A stretch of DNA of 64,000 nucleotides from Sedimenticola hydrogenitrophicus (GCF_025175675.1 NZ_JANIOA010000003.1:97602-161601); one strand, 5' to 3'. Counted from the stretch's first letter, positions 28,809 to 38,163 are shown. Numbers and translations are program-made. The notes: generated by a model not told the origin, from the letters alone.

Positions 28809-29852
28809 TCATATTGAAATAGTACTCCGGACCGCCCGCAGCTCATCGCTCAGTTGCCGTTCATCGAGCTGCCGGTAATGCGCCTCGCCCAGCGGCACGC
28901 AGCCGCCGGCCATTTCGTACCAGCCATAGCCGCCGCTCCATTCCGGCAGCTCCCGGCCCCCCTGGGGGGCGCGCGGCAGGCAGTAGAGCGTACCGGGATA
29001 GGCGATCAGGTTGTAGGGGACCTTGCGCCCGTGCAGCTCCCGAATATAGCGCCACGCCTCCTGCGCGTCATCGAACCGGGCGCAGGTCGCCGGATAGTCC
29101 TCCCGGCCACCGTTATGCGACCAGTGAGCGGCTGCGATCGGCAACGCCTCGTCGCGCACGAACAGGTGAAAATGGAGATGATTGACCGAGGCGCAGGCAC
29201 CGTAACTGTTGTAGCCGATCCCGACCCCGGGCAGCCCCGGCCGCAGCGCGGCCGCCACCCGCCAGATGTATTCATGGTCGGCCTGTTGCAGGAACTGCGG
29301 CCGTCCCGCACGCGCCTCCGGCACCAGCAGGCCCAACAGCCGGACAAAGGGGAATTTGTTGTAAAGCAGTGACACATCCCGCCCCTCCAACGCACCGCGC
29401 CAGAAGATCTCCTTGCGCAGAAAGGGTTTGGCGAAATGGAAGTCGTCGGGATTGAACGGGGCCGAGGGCCCCGCCACCCGACGCTCTGTCATACGCGGCG
29501 GGCGCAACGCACGCAGCGGATTGAGCTGCAGCTCCCAGGACCCCTCGCGGCGCAGCCGGATCGGCGTTATCGCATCGAACCCGATCTCCATCAACCGCGA
29601 AAACACCCGCCGGTCATCCTTCGCATCATCCAGGAAGCCCCCCTGCCGGGAATCGGTATGCAGGGCGGAGAGCCGTTCAAACTTCTGTCGCAGCGGCCCG
29701 GACAACTCGTCCCAAATCAGCGGATCGATCATGGCATTGGCCTGCACCAGGATGAACACACCCAGTTCATCGTAGCCGCTAAGCATCTCCCGCAGGCCGC
29801 TGCTGAAGGCCGCCTGGTAGTCCCTGGACGTGGCAAAAAAAGCGTTACTCAT
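28809..29852 (-). CDS. HIT-like protein of unknown function (NHLHFHLF motif)
   Basis: About 347 residues; GTG 29855 or ATG 29852 both fit and I choose ATG. The clearest feature is ASVNHLHFHLFV near residue 224, a histidine-triad-like His-x-His-x-His motif as in HIT-superfamily nucleotidyltransferases and the GDP-hexose phosphorylase group. Upstream FHFAKPFLRKEIFW and YNKFPFVRLLGLLVPE resemble the substrate-side strands of these enzymes. I therefore expect a nucleotide-sugar or dinucleotide phosphorylase/hydrolase, but I cannot name the substrate. It is downstream of, and on the same strand as, the SO_0444-type permease, separated by a likely terminator, so it is probably transcribed on its own. 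Confidence 0.6.
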   Translation of the reverse strand: MSNAFFATSRDYQAAFSSGLREMLSGYDELGVFILVQANAMIDPLIWDELSGPLRQKFERLSALHTDSRQGGFLDDAKDDRRVFSRLMEIGFDAITPIRLRREGSWELQLNPLRALRPPRMTERRVAGPSAPFNPDDFHFAKPFLRKEIFWRGALEGRDVSLLYNKFPFVRLLGLLVPEARAGRPQFLQQADHEYIWRVAAALRPGLPGVGIGYNSYGACASVNHLHFHLFVRDEALPIAAAHWSHNGGREDYPATCARFDDAQEAWRYIRELHGRKVPYNLIAYPGTLYCLPRAPQGGRELPEWSGGYGWYEMAGGCVPLGEAHYRQLDERQLSDELRAVRSTISI

Positions 29853-29864
29853 CACACTCCATCA

Positions 29865-29897
29865 AAAATTATCAGCCACCCGCCAAGCGGGTGGCCC
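29865..29897 (-). terminator. Possible terminator after the metal permease gene
   Basis: On the minus strand CCACCCGC-TTG-GCGGGTGG (29895-29877) is followed by CTGATAATTTTT. The T-run starts several bases late, so moderate confidence. It also lies directly before the HIT-like gene start. Confidence 0.4.
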
Positions 29898-30013
29898 GGT
29901 GAAGGCCCCTGGAAGGGATCGAACAAAGCCCTGGCCCTTATTTCCGGCGCGTTTATCCGCGCTCATTGGCGGCCGGCGATTTCCCACAGCCGGCATCGAC
30001 AGCTGGGATAAAA

Positions 30014-31108
30014 CTAACCGCAGCAGCTACCGTCTTCCCGCACCTTGCCGCGCGCCAGGTAACGGCGTAGCGGCCGGATCGACAGCATCAGCAGAATCAG
30101 CAGACTCGGCATGGAGAGGGTCAGCGGAACGGTATCTTCGCCCTCACCCACCCGCGCCAGTCCGGAGAGCAGATCGACCCCCAGCCCGGCCACCGCCGCA
30201 TCCAGCGTCAACCCGAGCAGGATGCTGATACCGCCGATCCCGAACAGGTAGGCCGCCAGGGCCTTGCCGCCCAGCTCACGCCGCACCAGCACCAGTCCGG
30301 CTATATTACTGGCCGGCCCGGCCAACAGGAACACCAGTACGGTACCGGGGGAGACCCCGGCAAACAGCATGGCGTGGGCCAGCGGGGTACTGGCGGTGGC
30401 GCAGACATACATCGGCACCGAAATCAGCAGGATCAGCAGCATGGCGAAGAAGCCGCTGCCCCATCCGCTCAACAGATTGGGCGGCACCAGGGTCACCACC
30501 AGGCCGGCCGCCAGCAGCCCCAGCAACAGCCACAGTGCCAGATCGTCCAGCAGGTCGGTGAAGGCATAGCGCAATCCCTCAAGGGTCCGCCGCCAGGCCC
30601 CATCCCGCGGCGGCGTGAGCGGCTCCCCGGCCGGGTCCGGTTCGACGCTACAGCCGCAGCAGGCAGGCGCCGCCGCGGTGGGCGGGATTGGCGCCTGGCT
30701 GTCCGCGCCCTCCAGACGACCCACCAGCAGTCCGGCGGCCACCGCCGAAACAATCGCCGCCAGCGGCCGGATGATCGCCAGCACGGGACCGAGCAGCACC
30801 CAGGAGAGGGCCACCGAATCGACACCCGTCTCGGGGGTGGCGATTAGAAAGGAGGTGGTGGATGCCTTGGACGCACCGGCCCGGCGCAGCGACATCGCCG
30901 CCGGCAGGGTACTGCAGGAGCAGAGGGGCAAGGGGGCACCCACCAAGGCCGCGCGCAGGACCGGGGCAAGCCCCCGGCCGCCCAACACCCGCCCCGCCAG
31001 GTGCACCGGCAGCCAGGCACGAATCAACCCGGCGGCAATCAGGCCGAACAGGAGCCAGGGAGCGGACTCCAGGGCCAGGGCCAGGCTGTTATCGAAAAAG
31101 CTACTCAT
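30014..31108 (-). CDS. SO_0444-family Cu/Zn efflux permease (DUF318-like)
   Basis: 364 residues with about eight membrane helices in two blocks. The diagnostic segment LVGAPLPLCSCSTLPAAMSL followed by RAGASKASTTSFLIATPETG is that of the SO_0444 permease family, annotated as copper/zinc efflux. A Cys-rich cytoplasmic loop (ACCGCSVE, about residues 148-155) and the C-terminal GSCCG are plausible metal ligands. VPMYVCATASTPLAHAML repeats the motif in the second half, showing an internal duplication. No metal-sensing regulator is adjacent, so the regulation is unknown. Confidence 0.82.
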   Translation of the reverse strand: MSSFFDNSLALALESAPWLLFGLIAAGLIRAWLPVHLAGRVLGGRGLAPVLRAALVGAPLPLCSCSTLPAAMSLRRAGASKASTTSFLIATPETGVDSVALSWVLLGPVLAIIRPLAAIVSAVAAGLLVGRLEGADSQAPIPPTAAAPACCGCSVEPDPAGEPLTPPRDGAWRRTLEGLRYAFTDLLDDLALWLLLGLLAAGLVVTLVPPNLLSGWGSGFFAMLLILLISVPMYVCATASTPLAHAMLFAGVSPGTVLVFLLAGPASNIAGLVLVRRELGGKALAAYLFGIGGISILLGLTLDAAVAGLGVDLLSGLARVGEGEDTVPLTLSMPSLLILLMLSIRPLRRYLARGKVREDGSCCG

Positions 31109-31473
31109 TACGCTGGATTATAACCCCGTTGCCCGCCCGGGACAGTACCAGCGTGATACCCCACCGAGTGTTACCTTCAGTAACAGGTAACACCCCAGAC
31201 ACCACGCAGGAACGCTACCTGAGGTAACAGAAAACCGCTTTTCGAGGGCATCGCCAATTACCCTGCCGCCACTATCCAATTGATAAAAATAGGAATTGTA
31301 TTTTCTGGCTTAAATCATGCAGAATGAAGCGCGGTCGCCAGGGGAGGATTCCCAGTTCTGTAAATCAGATGGAATTCGACTCATCGTGCCACGGTCGGGA
31401 TGCATCCGTAGTTGACCGGGTCATGGGTGTCGAGCGAGCGCGTACTAAATTAATAATCCGGAGGACTTAAACA
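31109..31473. other. Intergenic control region before the DUF4212/symporter operon
   Basis: 365 bp without a gene. Near 31167-31215 GTTACCT/AGGTAACA motifs repeat three times with inverted symmetry (GTTACCTTCAGTAACAGGTA, GCTACCTGAGGTAACAG), a possible operator of the divergent permease. A sigma-54-like element is at 31306-31321. Confidence 0.5.
31306..31321 (+). promoter_or_regulatory. Possible sigma-54 promoter for DUF4212-symporter operon
   Basis: TGGCTT-AAATC-ATGCA keeps the invariant GG and GC in correct 12-bp register but deviates at the C of CAC and the first T. It lies 150 bp upstream of the DUF4212 ATG. Confidence 0.35.
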
Positions 31474-31737
31474 ATGAGTACAGAAACCACGTCTGGCATG
31501 GCCTACTGGAAGGCCAACGTCAGACTCATCTCGATCTCTCTGGTGATCTGGGCCGTATGTTCGTACGGTTTCGGTATCATCCTTCGCCCCGCACTGTCCG
31601 GCATCAAGATCGGTGGCACTGACCTTGGATTCTGGTTCGCACAACAGGGTTCCATGATCGTATTCCTGGTGTTGATCTTCTTCTACGCCTACAAAATGAA
31701 TCAGCTGGACCGTCAGTTTGACGTTCACGAAGACTAA
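31474..31737 (+). CDS. DUF4212 small subunit of a sodium:solute symporter
   Basis: An 87-residue membrane protein with two helices (about 20-38 and 55-75), starting MSTETTSGMAYWKANVRLI and containing GTDLGFWFAQQGSMIVFLVL, the DUF4212 signature. It is always found directly before an acetate-type sodium:solute symporter and is regarded as its small subunit. CGGAGG lies eight bases before ATG; the symporter follows 15 bp after the stop. Confidence 0.93.
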   Translation: MSTETTSGMAYWKANVRLISISLVIWAVCSYGFGIILRPALSGIKIGGTDLGFWFAQQGSMIVFLVLIFFYAYKMNQLDRQFDVHED

Positions 31738-31752
31738 TAAGGGGTTCGATTA

Positions 31753-33498
31753 ATGGAACTGCAAACATTAACTTTTATCGTCGTCGGTCTGACCTTCGCA
31801 CTCTATATCGGCATCGCCATATGGGCACGCGCAAGTACAACCGGTGAATTCTACGCGGCCGGCCGCGGCGTCCACCCGGTCGCCAACGGCATGGCCACCG
31901 CCGCGGACTGGATGTCGGCCGCCTCGTTCATCTCCATGGCGGGCCTGATCGCCTTCCAGGGCTATGACGCCTCCCTGTTCCTCATGGGCTGGACCGGTGG
32001 CTACGTGCTGCTGGCCATGCTGCTGGCCCCTTACCTGCGTAAGTTCGGCAAGTTCACCGTGCCGGAGTTCATCGGTGACCGCTACTACTCCCAGACCGCG
32101 CGCATCGTGGCGGTGATCTGTCTGATCGTGGCTTCACTGACCTACGTAATCGGCCAGATGAAGGGTATCGGCGTGGCCTTCTCCCGCTTCCTCGAAGTGG
32201 ACTTCGCCACCGGCCTGTTCACGGGCATGGCGATCGTCTTCTTCTACGCGGTGCTTGGCGGCATGAAGGGTATCACCTATACCCAGATCGCCCAGTACTG
32301 CGTGCTGATCATGGCCTACACCATCCCCGCTATCTTCATCTCGCTGCAGTTGACCGGTAACCCGATTCCACAGTTGGGCATGTTCAGCAGCACCGTGGCC
32401 GACGGTACCCCGTTGCTGATGAAGCTGGACCAGACCATCGTGGACCTCGGCTTTACGCAATACACCGCGCAGAAGACCAATACCCTGAACATGGTGCTCT
32501 ACACCTTCTCCCTGATGATCGGTACCGCGGGCCTGCCCCACGTCATCATCCGCTTCTTCACCGTACCCCGGGTCAAGGATGCCCGCTCATCCGCTGGCTG
32601 GGCGCTGGTGTTCATCAGCATCCTCTATACCACCGCTCCGGCGGTCGGTTCCATGGCCATGCTGAACCTGGCCAACACGGTACAGCCCGGCTCGGTGGCG
32701 GCGGCTGACGGCTCCCTGGAGTACGAGGCGCGTCCGCAGTGGTTCAAGAACTGGGAGAAGACCGGCTTGCTGAAGTTCGAGGACAAGAACAGCAACGGCC
32801 GCGTCGAGTATCGTGGTCCCAAGTTTGCGGGTACCGCAAACGAGCTGACGGTTGACCGCGACATCATGGTACTGGCCAACCCCGAGATCGCTGGTCTGCC
32901 GAACTGGGTAATCGCCCTGGTGGCAGCCGGTGGTCTGGCGGCGGCGCTCTCCACCGCGGCCGGCCTGTTGCTGGCCATCGCCTCCTCCATTTCCCATGAC
33001 CTGTTGAAGGGTATTTTCAACCCCAACATCACGGAGAAGGGCGAGCTGATGGCGGCGCGTGTCGCGATGGCGGGCGCCATCGGCGTGGCCGGTTACTTCG
33101 GCCTGCACCCCCCCGGCTTCGCGGCCCAGGTGGTGGCACTGGCCTTCGGTCTGGCCGCCTCGTCGATCTTCCCGGCGTTGATGATGGGTATCTTCAACAA
33201 GCGCGTTAATAACGTCGGCGCGGTCACGGGCATGCTGGTCGGTCTGGGTAGCACCCTGATCTATATCTTCTGGTTCAAGGGCTGGTTCTTCGTCCCGGGC
33301 ACCGCCATGGCGGCCAACACCGCGGACAACTGGTTCCTCGGCATCTCACCGGAGGCGTTCGGTGCCGTCGGTGCCATGCTGAACTTCGCCTCGGCGATCC
33401 TGGTATCCAAGGTGACCGCGGAACCACCCGAGCATATCCAGCACATGGTCGAGGACATCCGTACCCCCCGGGGCGCAGGTGCCGCTACCGACCACTAA
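31753..33498 (+). CDS. Sodium:solute symporter (acetate permease ActP-like, VC_2705 family)
   Basis: 581 residues with about 13 membrane helices, of the SSS family. The start FIVVGLTFALYIGIAIWARA with GEFYAAGRGVHPVANGMATA and DWMSAASFISMAGLIA are the substrate/sodium-site helices of the acetate branch. A hydrophilic insert (about residues 320-375, KNWEKTGLLKFEDKNSNGRV) is typical of the DUF4212-linked subfamily. Likely substrate is acetate or another short monocarboxylate; this fits the glyoxylate-shunt genes at 11-16 kb. It ends at a strong terminator. Confidence 0.9.
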   Translation: MELQTLTFIVVGLTFALYIGIAIWARASTTGEFYAAGRGVHPVANGMATAADWMSAASFISMAGLIAFQGYDASLFLMGWTGGYVLLAMLLAPYLRKFGKFTVPEFIGDRYYSQTARIVAVICLIVASLTYVIGQMKGIGVAFSRFLEVDFATGLFTGMAIVFFYAVLGGMKGITYTQIAQYCVLIMAYTIPAIFISLQLTGNPIPQLGMFSSTVADGTPLLMKLDQTIVDLGFTQYTAQKTNTLNMVLYTFSLMIGTAGLPHVIIRFFTVPRVKDARSSAGWALVFISILYTTAPAVGSMAMLNLANTVQPGSVAAADGSLEYEARPQWFKNWEKTGLLKFEDKNSNGRVEYRGPKFAGTANELTVDRDIMVLANPEIAGLPNWVIALVAAGGLAAALSTAAGLLLAIASSISHDLLKGIFNPNITEKGELMAARVAMAGAIGVAGYFGLHPPGFAAQVVALAFGLAASSIFPALMMGIFNKRVNNVGAVTGMLVGLGSTLIYIFWFKGWFFVPGTAMAANTADNWFLGISPEAFGAVGAMLNFASAILVSKVTAEPPEHIQHMVEDIRTPRGAGAATDH

Positions 33499-33525
33499 TC
33501 ACATAAGTTAAATGTGATGTAAGAT

Positions 33526-33554
33526 AGGGCCTGCCTCGTGCAGGCCCTTTTTTT
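33526..33554 (+). terminator. Rho-independent terminator after the symporter
   Basis: AGGGCCTGC (33526-33534) pairs perfectly with GCAGGCCCT (33540-33548), loop CTCGT, followed by seven T. It lies 28 bp after the stop and 16 bp before the next ATG. Confidence 0.95.
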
Positions 33555-33569
33555 GTCCTGGAACAGAAC

Positions 33570-35426
33570 ATGGAAATCGAACTGATAGAGATACGGGACT
33601 TCCTCTCCGCCCATCACCCCTTCAACCAACTCCCGGAACCGGCGATCAATCAGGTGCCGGCGCTGCTGCAGGTGCGCTATTTCCGGCGCGGCTCGATCAT
33701 TCCCGACGCCGGCAGTATCGATGATTATCTCTATCTGGTGCGCAGCGGCGCGGTGGAGATCCACGGCACCCAGGACGAACTGCTGGCCCGGCTGGGTGAA
33801 GGCGACCTGTTCGGTTACCGCGCCTCGCACATGGAGGGGCATGCGGAGTTCCAGGGCACCGCCATGGAGGACAGCCTGGTCTATCTGCTGCCGGCCGCGG
33901 AGGTGGACCGGCTCTGCAAGGAGCAGCCGCAGTTCTCCTACTTCTTCGAGCCGGCCGGCGGCGGCCGCCTGCGCGATGCCATCAGCAACACCGGTGAGGA
34001 CGGCAGCTCCCACCTCGGCCTGATGACCACCCAGATCGGCGACATGATCAGCCGTGCGCCGATCAGCATGCCGCCCGATGCATCGATCCGGGATACCGCC
34101 ACGGTGATGTCCGATGAACGGGTCTCCTCGATCATGATCACCGAGGGGGAGCAGCTGGTGGGCATTGTCACCGACCGCGACCTGCGACGCCGCGTGGTGG
34201 CCAAGGGCCTCGACACCAGCCTGCCGATCAGCCACATCATGACCACCGATCCGCATACCCTGGAGGCCAACAATTACGCCTTCGAGGCCATGCTGCACAT
34301 GGCCCGGAACAATTTCCATCACCTGCCGATACTGCGCCAGGGCAAGGTGGCCGGCATGCTGACCGCCACCGATTTTGCCGAGCGCCATACCACCTCGGCG
34401 GTCTATCTGGTCAGCTCCGTCTACAAGCAGCACGAGGTGCAGGGACTGGCCGCCATCAGTGGCCGAATCCCCCAACTGCTACAGAATCTCGCCGCCGCCG
34501 ACGCCACCGCCAACAGTATCGGTCACGTCATCACCGCGGTGGTCGACGCCATCACCGTGCGCCTGCTGCAGCTGGCGGAGGAGCGGTTCGGCCCGCCGCC
34601 GGTGCCCTATGCCTGGGTTGCCGCCGGTTCCCAGGCACGCAGCGAACAGACCGCGAAATCCGACCAGGACAACTGCCTGGTAATGGATGACGCCTATGAC
34701 TCAAGGGCGCACGGCGAGTATTTCAAGGCGCTGGCCGGCTTTGTCTGCGACGGCCTCAATGCCTGCGGCTATATCTATTGTCCGGGCGAGATGATGGCCG
34801 TCACCGACAAGTGGCGCCAGCCCCTGGCCGGCTGGAAGCGTTACTTCAACCACTGGATCGAGCAGCCGGAACCGAAGGCGCTGATGCTGACCTGCGTCTT
34901 TTTCGACCTGCGCTGCATCCATGGCGAAAAAAACCTGTTCCGCCAACTGCGCGAGTACCTCCTCGCCAAGACCCGGGGCAACCAGATCTTCCTGGCCTAC
35001 ATGGCCGGCAACGCCCTGAGCTTCAAGCCACCCCTGGGATTCTTCCGCAATTTCGTCCTGATCAGTGGCGGCGAACATGACCACACCTTCGACCTGAAAC
35101 ACAACGGCATCGTACCCATTGTCGATCTGGCCCGGGTCTACGCCCTGGCCGCCGGCAGCCACGCCATCAACACCCAGGACCGGCTCAAGGAGGTCGCCAG
35201 CGGCGGCGAGGTCTCCCACGGCGGGGCCCATGACCTGCGCGACGCCCTGGAGTTCGTCAGCTCCCTGCGGATCCGTCATCAGGCCCGGCAGATCAAGGCG
35301 GGCGAGGCCCCCAACCACTATATGTCACCCGACGACCTCTCCCACTTCGAGCGCAGCCATCTGAAGGACGCCTTTTCGGTCGTCCGCACCATGCAGAGTG
35401 TCCTCAGCCAGCGATACCTGAGGTAG
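33570..35426 (+). CDS. cNMP-binding / CBS / DUF294 putative nucleotidyltransferase
   Basis: 618 residues: cyclic-nucleotide-binding-like domain (about 10-120), a CBS pair (about 151-275, SRAPISMPPDASIRDTATVM, GIVTDRDLRR), a GlnD-type nucleotidyltransferase DUF294 (about 300-440) with WVAAGSQARSEQTAKSDQDN holding the GSxxRxE and DxD-like residues, and a C-terminal substrate-binding helical domain (about 475-615). These proteins occur next to DUF4212/ActP symporters and a DnaQ-like exonuclease, and are presumed to regulate uptake or acetate use in response to nucleotides. The target that would be nucleotidylated is unknown. It is probably transcribed from its own promoter or by read-through. 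Confidence 0.9.
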   Translation: MEIELIEIRDFLSAHHPFNQLPEPAINQVPALLQVRYFRRGSIIPDAGSIDDYLYLVRSGAVEIHGTQDELLARLGEGDLFGYRASHMEGHAEFQGTAMEDSLVYLLPAAEVDRLCKEQPQFSYFFEPAGGGRLRDAISNTGEDGSSHLGLMTTQIGDMISRAPISMPPDASIRDTATVMSDERVSSIMITEGEQLVGIVTDRDLRRRVVAKGLDTSLPISHIMTTDPHTLEANNYAFEAMLHMARNNFHHLPILRQGKVAGMLTATDFAERHTTSAVYLVSSVYKQHEVQGLAAISGRIPQLLQNLAAADATANSIGHVITAVVDAITVRLLQLAEERFGPPPVPYAWVAAGSQARSEQTAKSDQDNCLVMDDAYDSRAHGEYFKALAGFVCDGLNACGYIYCPGEMMAVTDKWRQPLAGWKRYFNHWIEQPEPKALMLTCVFFDLRCIHGEKNLFRQLREYLLAKTRGNQIFLAYMAGNALSFKPPLGFFRNFVLISGGEHDHTFDLKHNGIVPIVDLARVYALAAGSHAINTQDRLKEVASGGEVSHGGAHDLRDALEFVSSLRIRHQARQIKAGEAPNHYMSPDDLSHFERSHLKDAFSVVRTMQSVLSQRYLR

Positions 35427-35429
35427 TCG

Positions 35430-36128
35430 GTGTCGATCTGGAAGTACCTCTTCAACCTGGAGGAGCGCAGAAACTGGTGGACCCGCAAGATGCCGGATGG
35501 CCCGTTGCGCGACTATTACGAAACCCCCTTTCCCGACCGGGATATCGACTGGCGCCAGGCGGACTACCTGGCGATCGATTTCGAAACCACTGGACTTGAG
35601 GCCAGCCAGGACCAGATCCTGAGTGTCGGCTACGCCACCGTCAGGGGCGACCGCCTGGTGTTGGGCGATGCCACGCACATCCTGATCAGACCCACCGTGG
35701 ACATCCCCGAGGCCTCGGCCGTGGTGCACGGCATCCTGGACGACGAGGCCGCCGAGGCGCAGCCGCTGGAGGAGGTGTTGCCGGTGATTCTGCGTGCCCT
35801 CAAGGGCAAGGCGCTGCTGGCCCATCACGCCGCCATCGAGTACGAGTTCCTCAATCACGCCTGCCGCAATCTTTATGGGTACCCGTTTCTCTGCCCGGTG
35901 GTGGATACCCTGGCACTGGAGGTGCGGCAGTTCAGGATGCGCGACCAGGCGATCCGCTCAGGCGACCTGCGCCTGGCCAAGGCGCGAGCCCGCTACGGGC
36001 TGCCGCGCTATCCCGCGCATAACGCCCTGACCGACGCCCTGGCGGCGGGGGAGCTGTTTCTGGCCCAGGTGGCCTATCGCAGCAGCCGCAAACCGCCGCG
36101 ACTGAAGGATCTGATCGTCGTTAGCTAG
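35430..36128 (+). CDS. DnaQ-like 3'-5' exonuclease (DEDD family)
   Basis: 232 residues, GTG start at 35430 three bases after the upstream stop. The exonuclease motif I is D50/E52 in YLAIDFETTGLEA, motif II lies around HHAAIEYEFLNHAC, and motif III is HNALTDALAAGELF, so the DEDDh active site is complete. The linked DUF294 genes usually carry this companion. It is translationally coupled to the DUF294 gene; the biological substrate is not known, and it is not the polymerase III epsilon subunit, judging by its N-terminal extension (about 40 residues, rich in Arg/Trp) and context. Confidence 0.9.
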   Translation: MSIWKYLFNLEERRNWWTRKMPDGPLRDYYETPFPDRDIDWRQADYLAIDFETTGLEASQDQILSVGYATVRGDRLVLGDATHILIRPTVDIPEASAVVHGILDDEAAEAQPLEEVLPVILRALKGKALLAHHAAIEYEFLNHACRNLYGYPFLCPVVDTLALEVRQFRMRDQAIRSGDLRLAKARARYGLPRYPAHNALTDALAAGELFLAQVAYRSSRKPPRLKDLIVVS

Positions 36129-36245
36129 GTCTACCCTTTACCCATAAGTGGGCCGGACTGCATCCTGCGCGCTTCCCAGCCCCGGCCCGGGAAAGCTGCA
36201 TTACACTCGCCGAAACGCCAAGCACGCCAGGGTCAATCAGGACGC

Positions 36246-36357
36246 GGAATTTCGGATGGACGGACAATATCAAGAAGGGCGTAGGGGCAACCCCCCGTGG
36301 TTGCCCGGATCGACGGGCCGCCGATCAGCCAGGGCAGGCACAGGGGCCTGCCCCTAC
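36246..36357. repeat. GTAGGGGCAACCCCCGTGGTTGCCC family, copy A
   Basis: GTAGGGGCAACCC at 36281 pairs loosely with GGGGCCTGCCCCTAC ending 36357. The 35 bases before it (GGAATTTCGGATGGACGG...) match those before the copy at 63896-64000, so the repeat is longer than the hairpin. Confidence 0.75.
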
Positions 36358-36377
36358 GGCTGGCCATAGCAAGGTCA

Positions 36378-37070
36378 TCAATTACGCCCTTTTCCCAGCG
36401 GCTTACCGCGTTCCTCCTCCATCCCCAACTCCACTGCCAGCACGTTATCGACCATGCGGAAGCCGGTGCGACGCGCGGCAAACAGCAGAAACAGGGTCTG
36501 GGTGCCGTACAGGAACAGGTAGATGGAAACTATCTGAAACGGAACACCCATGTTGATGATCCAGCCGATCAGGAAGAAGCCAAGAAAATAGATGCTGAGG
36601 ATATAGACGTCCCGCAGCATGTCCCAATGAATCCGGGTATTCAGCACCACCGGCTTGGCGTTATGCCGCCGGTAGGTCTCGAACCACACCTCGGTCTGCA
36701 CCTTACGGCTAAAGCCGGAATCCTTGACCCGCGGAAACCTGGCCTGCAGATCGCGCGACTCAAAGGGCTGCTTCCGGCTGGTCAGAAAGACGTCGCTGGC
36801 GGGATGGGGATAGAGCTTGCGCGCATACAGCAGGCGATTCTTCCACGCCTCCGGCAAGCGCTGCACCAGCACCGCCCCGGCCACCGCGATCACGGCACAG
36901 ATCACGGAGACATAAACGATCTGCGGACTCAGTTTGTCCCAGGAAGCGATGCTGAACAGGAACGGGTCCACGCCATAGGGGAGCTGCAGCATGAACAGAT
37001 AGAGCATGATGCCGTTGAGGGCGGCGAAGATAATGACCAACGCGATATGAAAGAGGGAGAGAAATTTCAT
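36378..37070 (-). CDS. Conserved-looking membrane protein, function unknown
   Basis: 230 residues. Four hydrophobic helices can be seen: about 4-27, 50-70, 152-172 and 176-198, with a polar cytoplasmic segment (about 72-145) between the two pairs containing ARKLYPHPASDVFLTS and FPRVKDSGFSRKVQTE. The C-terminal 30 residues are charged. No enzymatic motif. I do not recognise the family. It stands alone, divergent from phaB. The ATG at 37070 has no strong Shine-Dalgarno. Confidence 0.7.
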   Translation of the reverse strand: MKFLSLFHIALVIIFAALNGIMLYLFMLQLPYGVDPFLFSIASWDKLSPQIVYVSVICAVIAVAGAVLVQRLPEAWKNRLLYARKLYPHPASDVFLTSRKQPFESRDLQARFPRVKDSGFSRKVQTEVWFETYRRHNAKPVVLNTRIHWDMLRDVYILSIYFLGFFLIGWIINMGVPFQIVSIYLFLYGTQTLFLLFAARRTGFRMVDNVLAVELGMEEERGKPLGKGRN

Positions 37071-37426
37071 TGAGTTGTGCGGTCCGCTGATTTTATGGTT
37101 GGGCCAGGCGCCTGTCGGGCTTGGCCAAGCGGGCTATTTCACGTGATTTACCCGCAAATGGCAACTACTGGATCAATAACTATATATTAGAATACGCTAC
37201 TATTTTGATCGTCGTTCACAAGCGCGGATTTTTCGTTAGTATTGTTAGTGAGTCGTGTCGAGATAACCATCACCCTAACCCCAACCGATAACCGGCACGA
37301 TTTAACAGAATGGGTGTAAACCGAGGCAGGGGCACAGTTCTGAAGGCCGCAGGGATCGCGATGGGCGCGTGATGCCTCAGGAGTAGCGGCATCTGACAAT
37401 CCAATAGTATCGACAAGGAGTAAATC
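37071..37426. other. Intergenic region upstream of phaB
   Basis: 356 bp without a gene; AT-rich between about 37165 and 37250 (ACTATATATTAGAATACGCT), likely holding promoters for phaB and the divergent membrane protein. No named operator is seen. Confidence 0.5.
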
Positions 37427-38149
37427 ATGGGGCGAGTAGCATTGGTAACGGGCGGCACCAGAGGCATAGGTGAGGCAATCTGTGTCGCCATGAAAGAGCA
37501 CGGCTATCAGGTGGTGGCCAACTATGGCGGCAACGAACAGGCCGCCGCCGGATTCACCGAGCGCACCGGCATACCGGCCTTCAAGTTCGATGTGAGCGAC
37601 TTCGATCAGGTGGCCAGTGGCATCCGCGCGATCGAGTCCTCTACCGGCCCGGTCGAGGTGCTGGTCAACAACGCGGGCATTACCCGCGACGGCACCCTGC
37701 ACAAGATGAGCTTTGAGCAGTGGGACAGGGTGATACAGACCAATCTCGCCTCCTGCTTCAACACCTGCCGCTGTGTGATTGAAGGCATGCGTCAGCGCAA
37801 TTTCGGACGCATTGTCAATATCGGTTCGGTGAACGGCCAGGCGGGCCAGTACGGACAGGTCAACTATGCCGCCGCCAAATCCGGCATCCACGGCTTCACC
37901 AAGGCGCTGGCCCTGGAGGGCGCGACCAAGGGGATTACCGTCAATGCCATCGCACCCGGCTACGTCGAAACCGACATGGTCCGGGCCGTGCCGGAAGAGG
38001 TGCTGCAGAAGATCATCCGCACCATCCCGGTCGGCCGGCTGGGGCAGCCGGAGGACATCGCACGCGCGGTACTGTTCCTGGTCTCGGACGCCGCCGGTTT
38101 CGTTACCGGCTCAACCCTCTCCATCAATGGCGGCCAGCACATGTACTGA
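37427..38149 (+). CDS. phaB: Acetoacetyl-CoA reductase (short-chain dehydrogenase)
   Basis: 240 residues of the SDR family. The NADPH site TGGTRGIG is at 8-15, NNAG at 81-84, and the catalytic Ser134, Tyr147 and Lys151 (NYAAAKSG) are in place. The sequence ANYGGNEQAA and NIGSVNGQAGQYGQVNY is that of PhaB, which reduces acetoacetyl-CoA to (R)-3-hydroxybutyryl-CoA for polyhydroxybutyrate. No phaA or phaC is in the window. AAGGAG lies seven bases before ATG. Other 3-ketoacyl reductases are related, but the NGQ-rich active-site loop favours PhaB. Confidence 0.92.
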   Translation: MGRVALVTGGTRGIGEAICVAMKEHGYQVVANYGGNEQAAAGFTERTGIPAFKFDVSDFDQVASGIRAIESSTGPVEVLVNNAGITRDGTLHKMSFEQWDRVIQTNLASCFNTCRCVIEGMRQRNFGRIVNIGSVNGQAGQYGQVNYAAAKSGIHGFTKALALEGATKGITVNAIAPGYVETDMVRAVPEEVLQKIIRTIPVGRLGQPEDIARAVLFLVSDAAGFVTGSTLSINGGQHMY

Positions 38150-38163
38150 CCTCCGGGAGTCTC

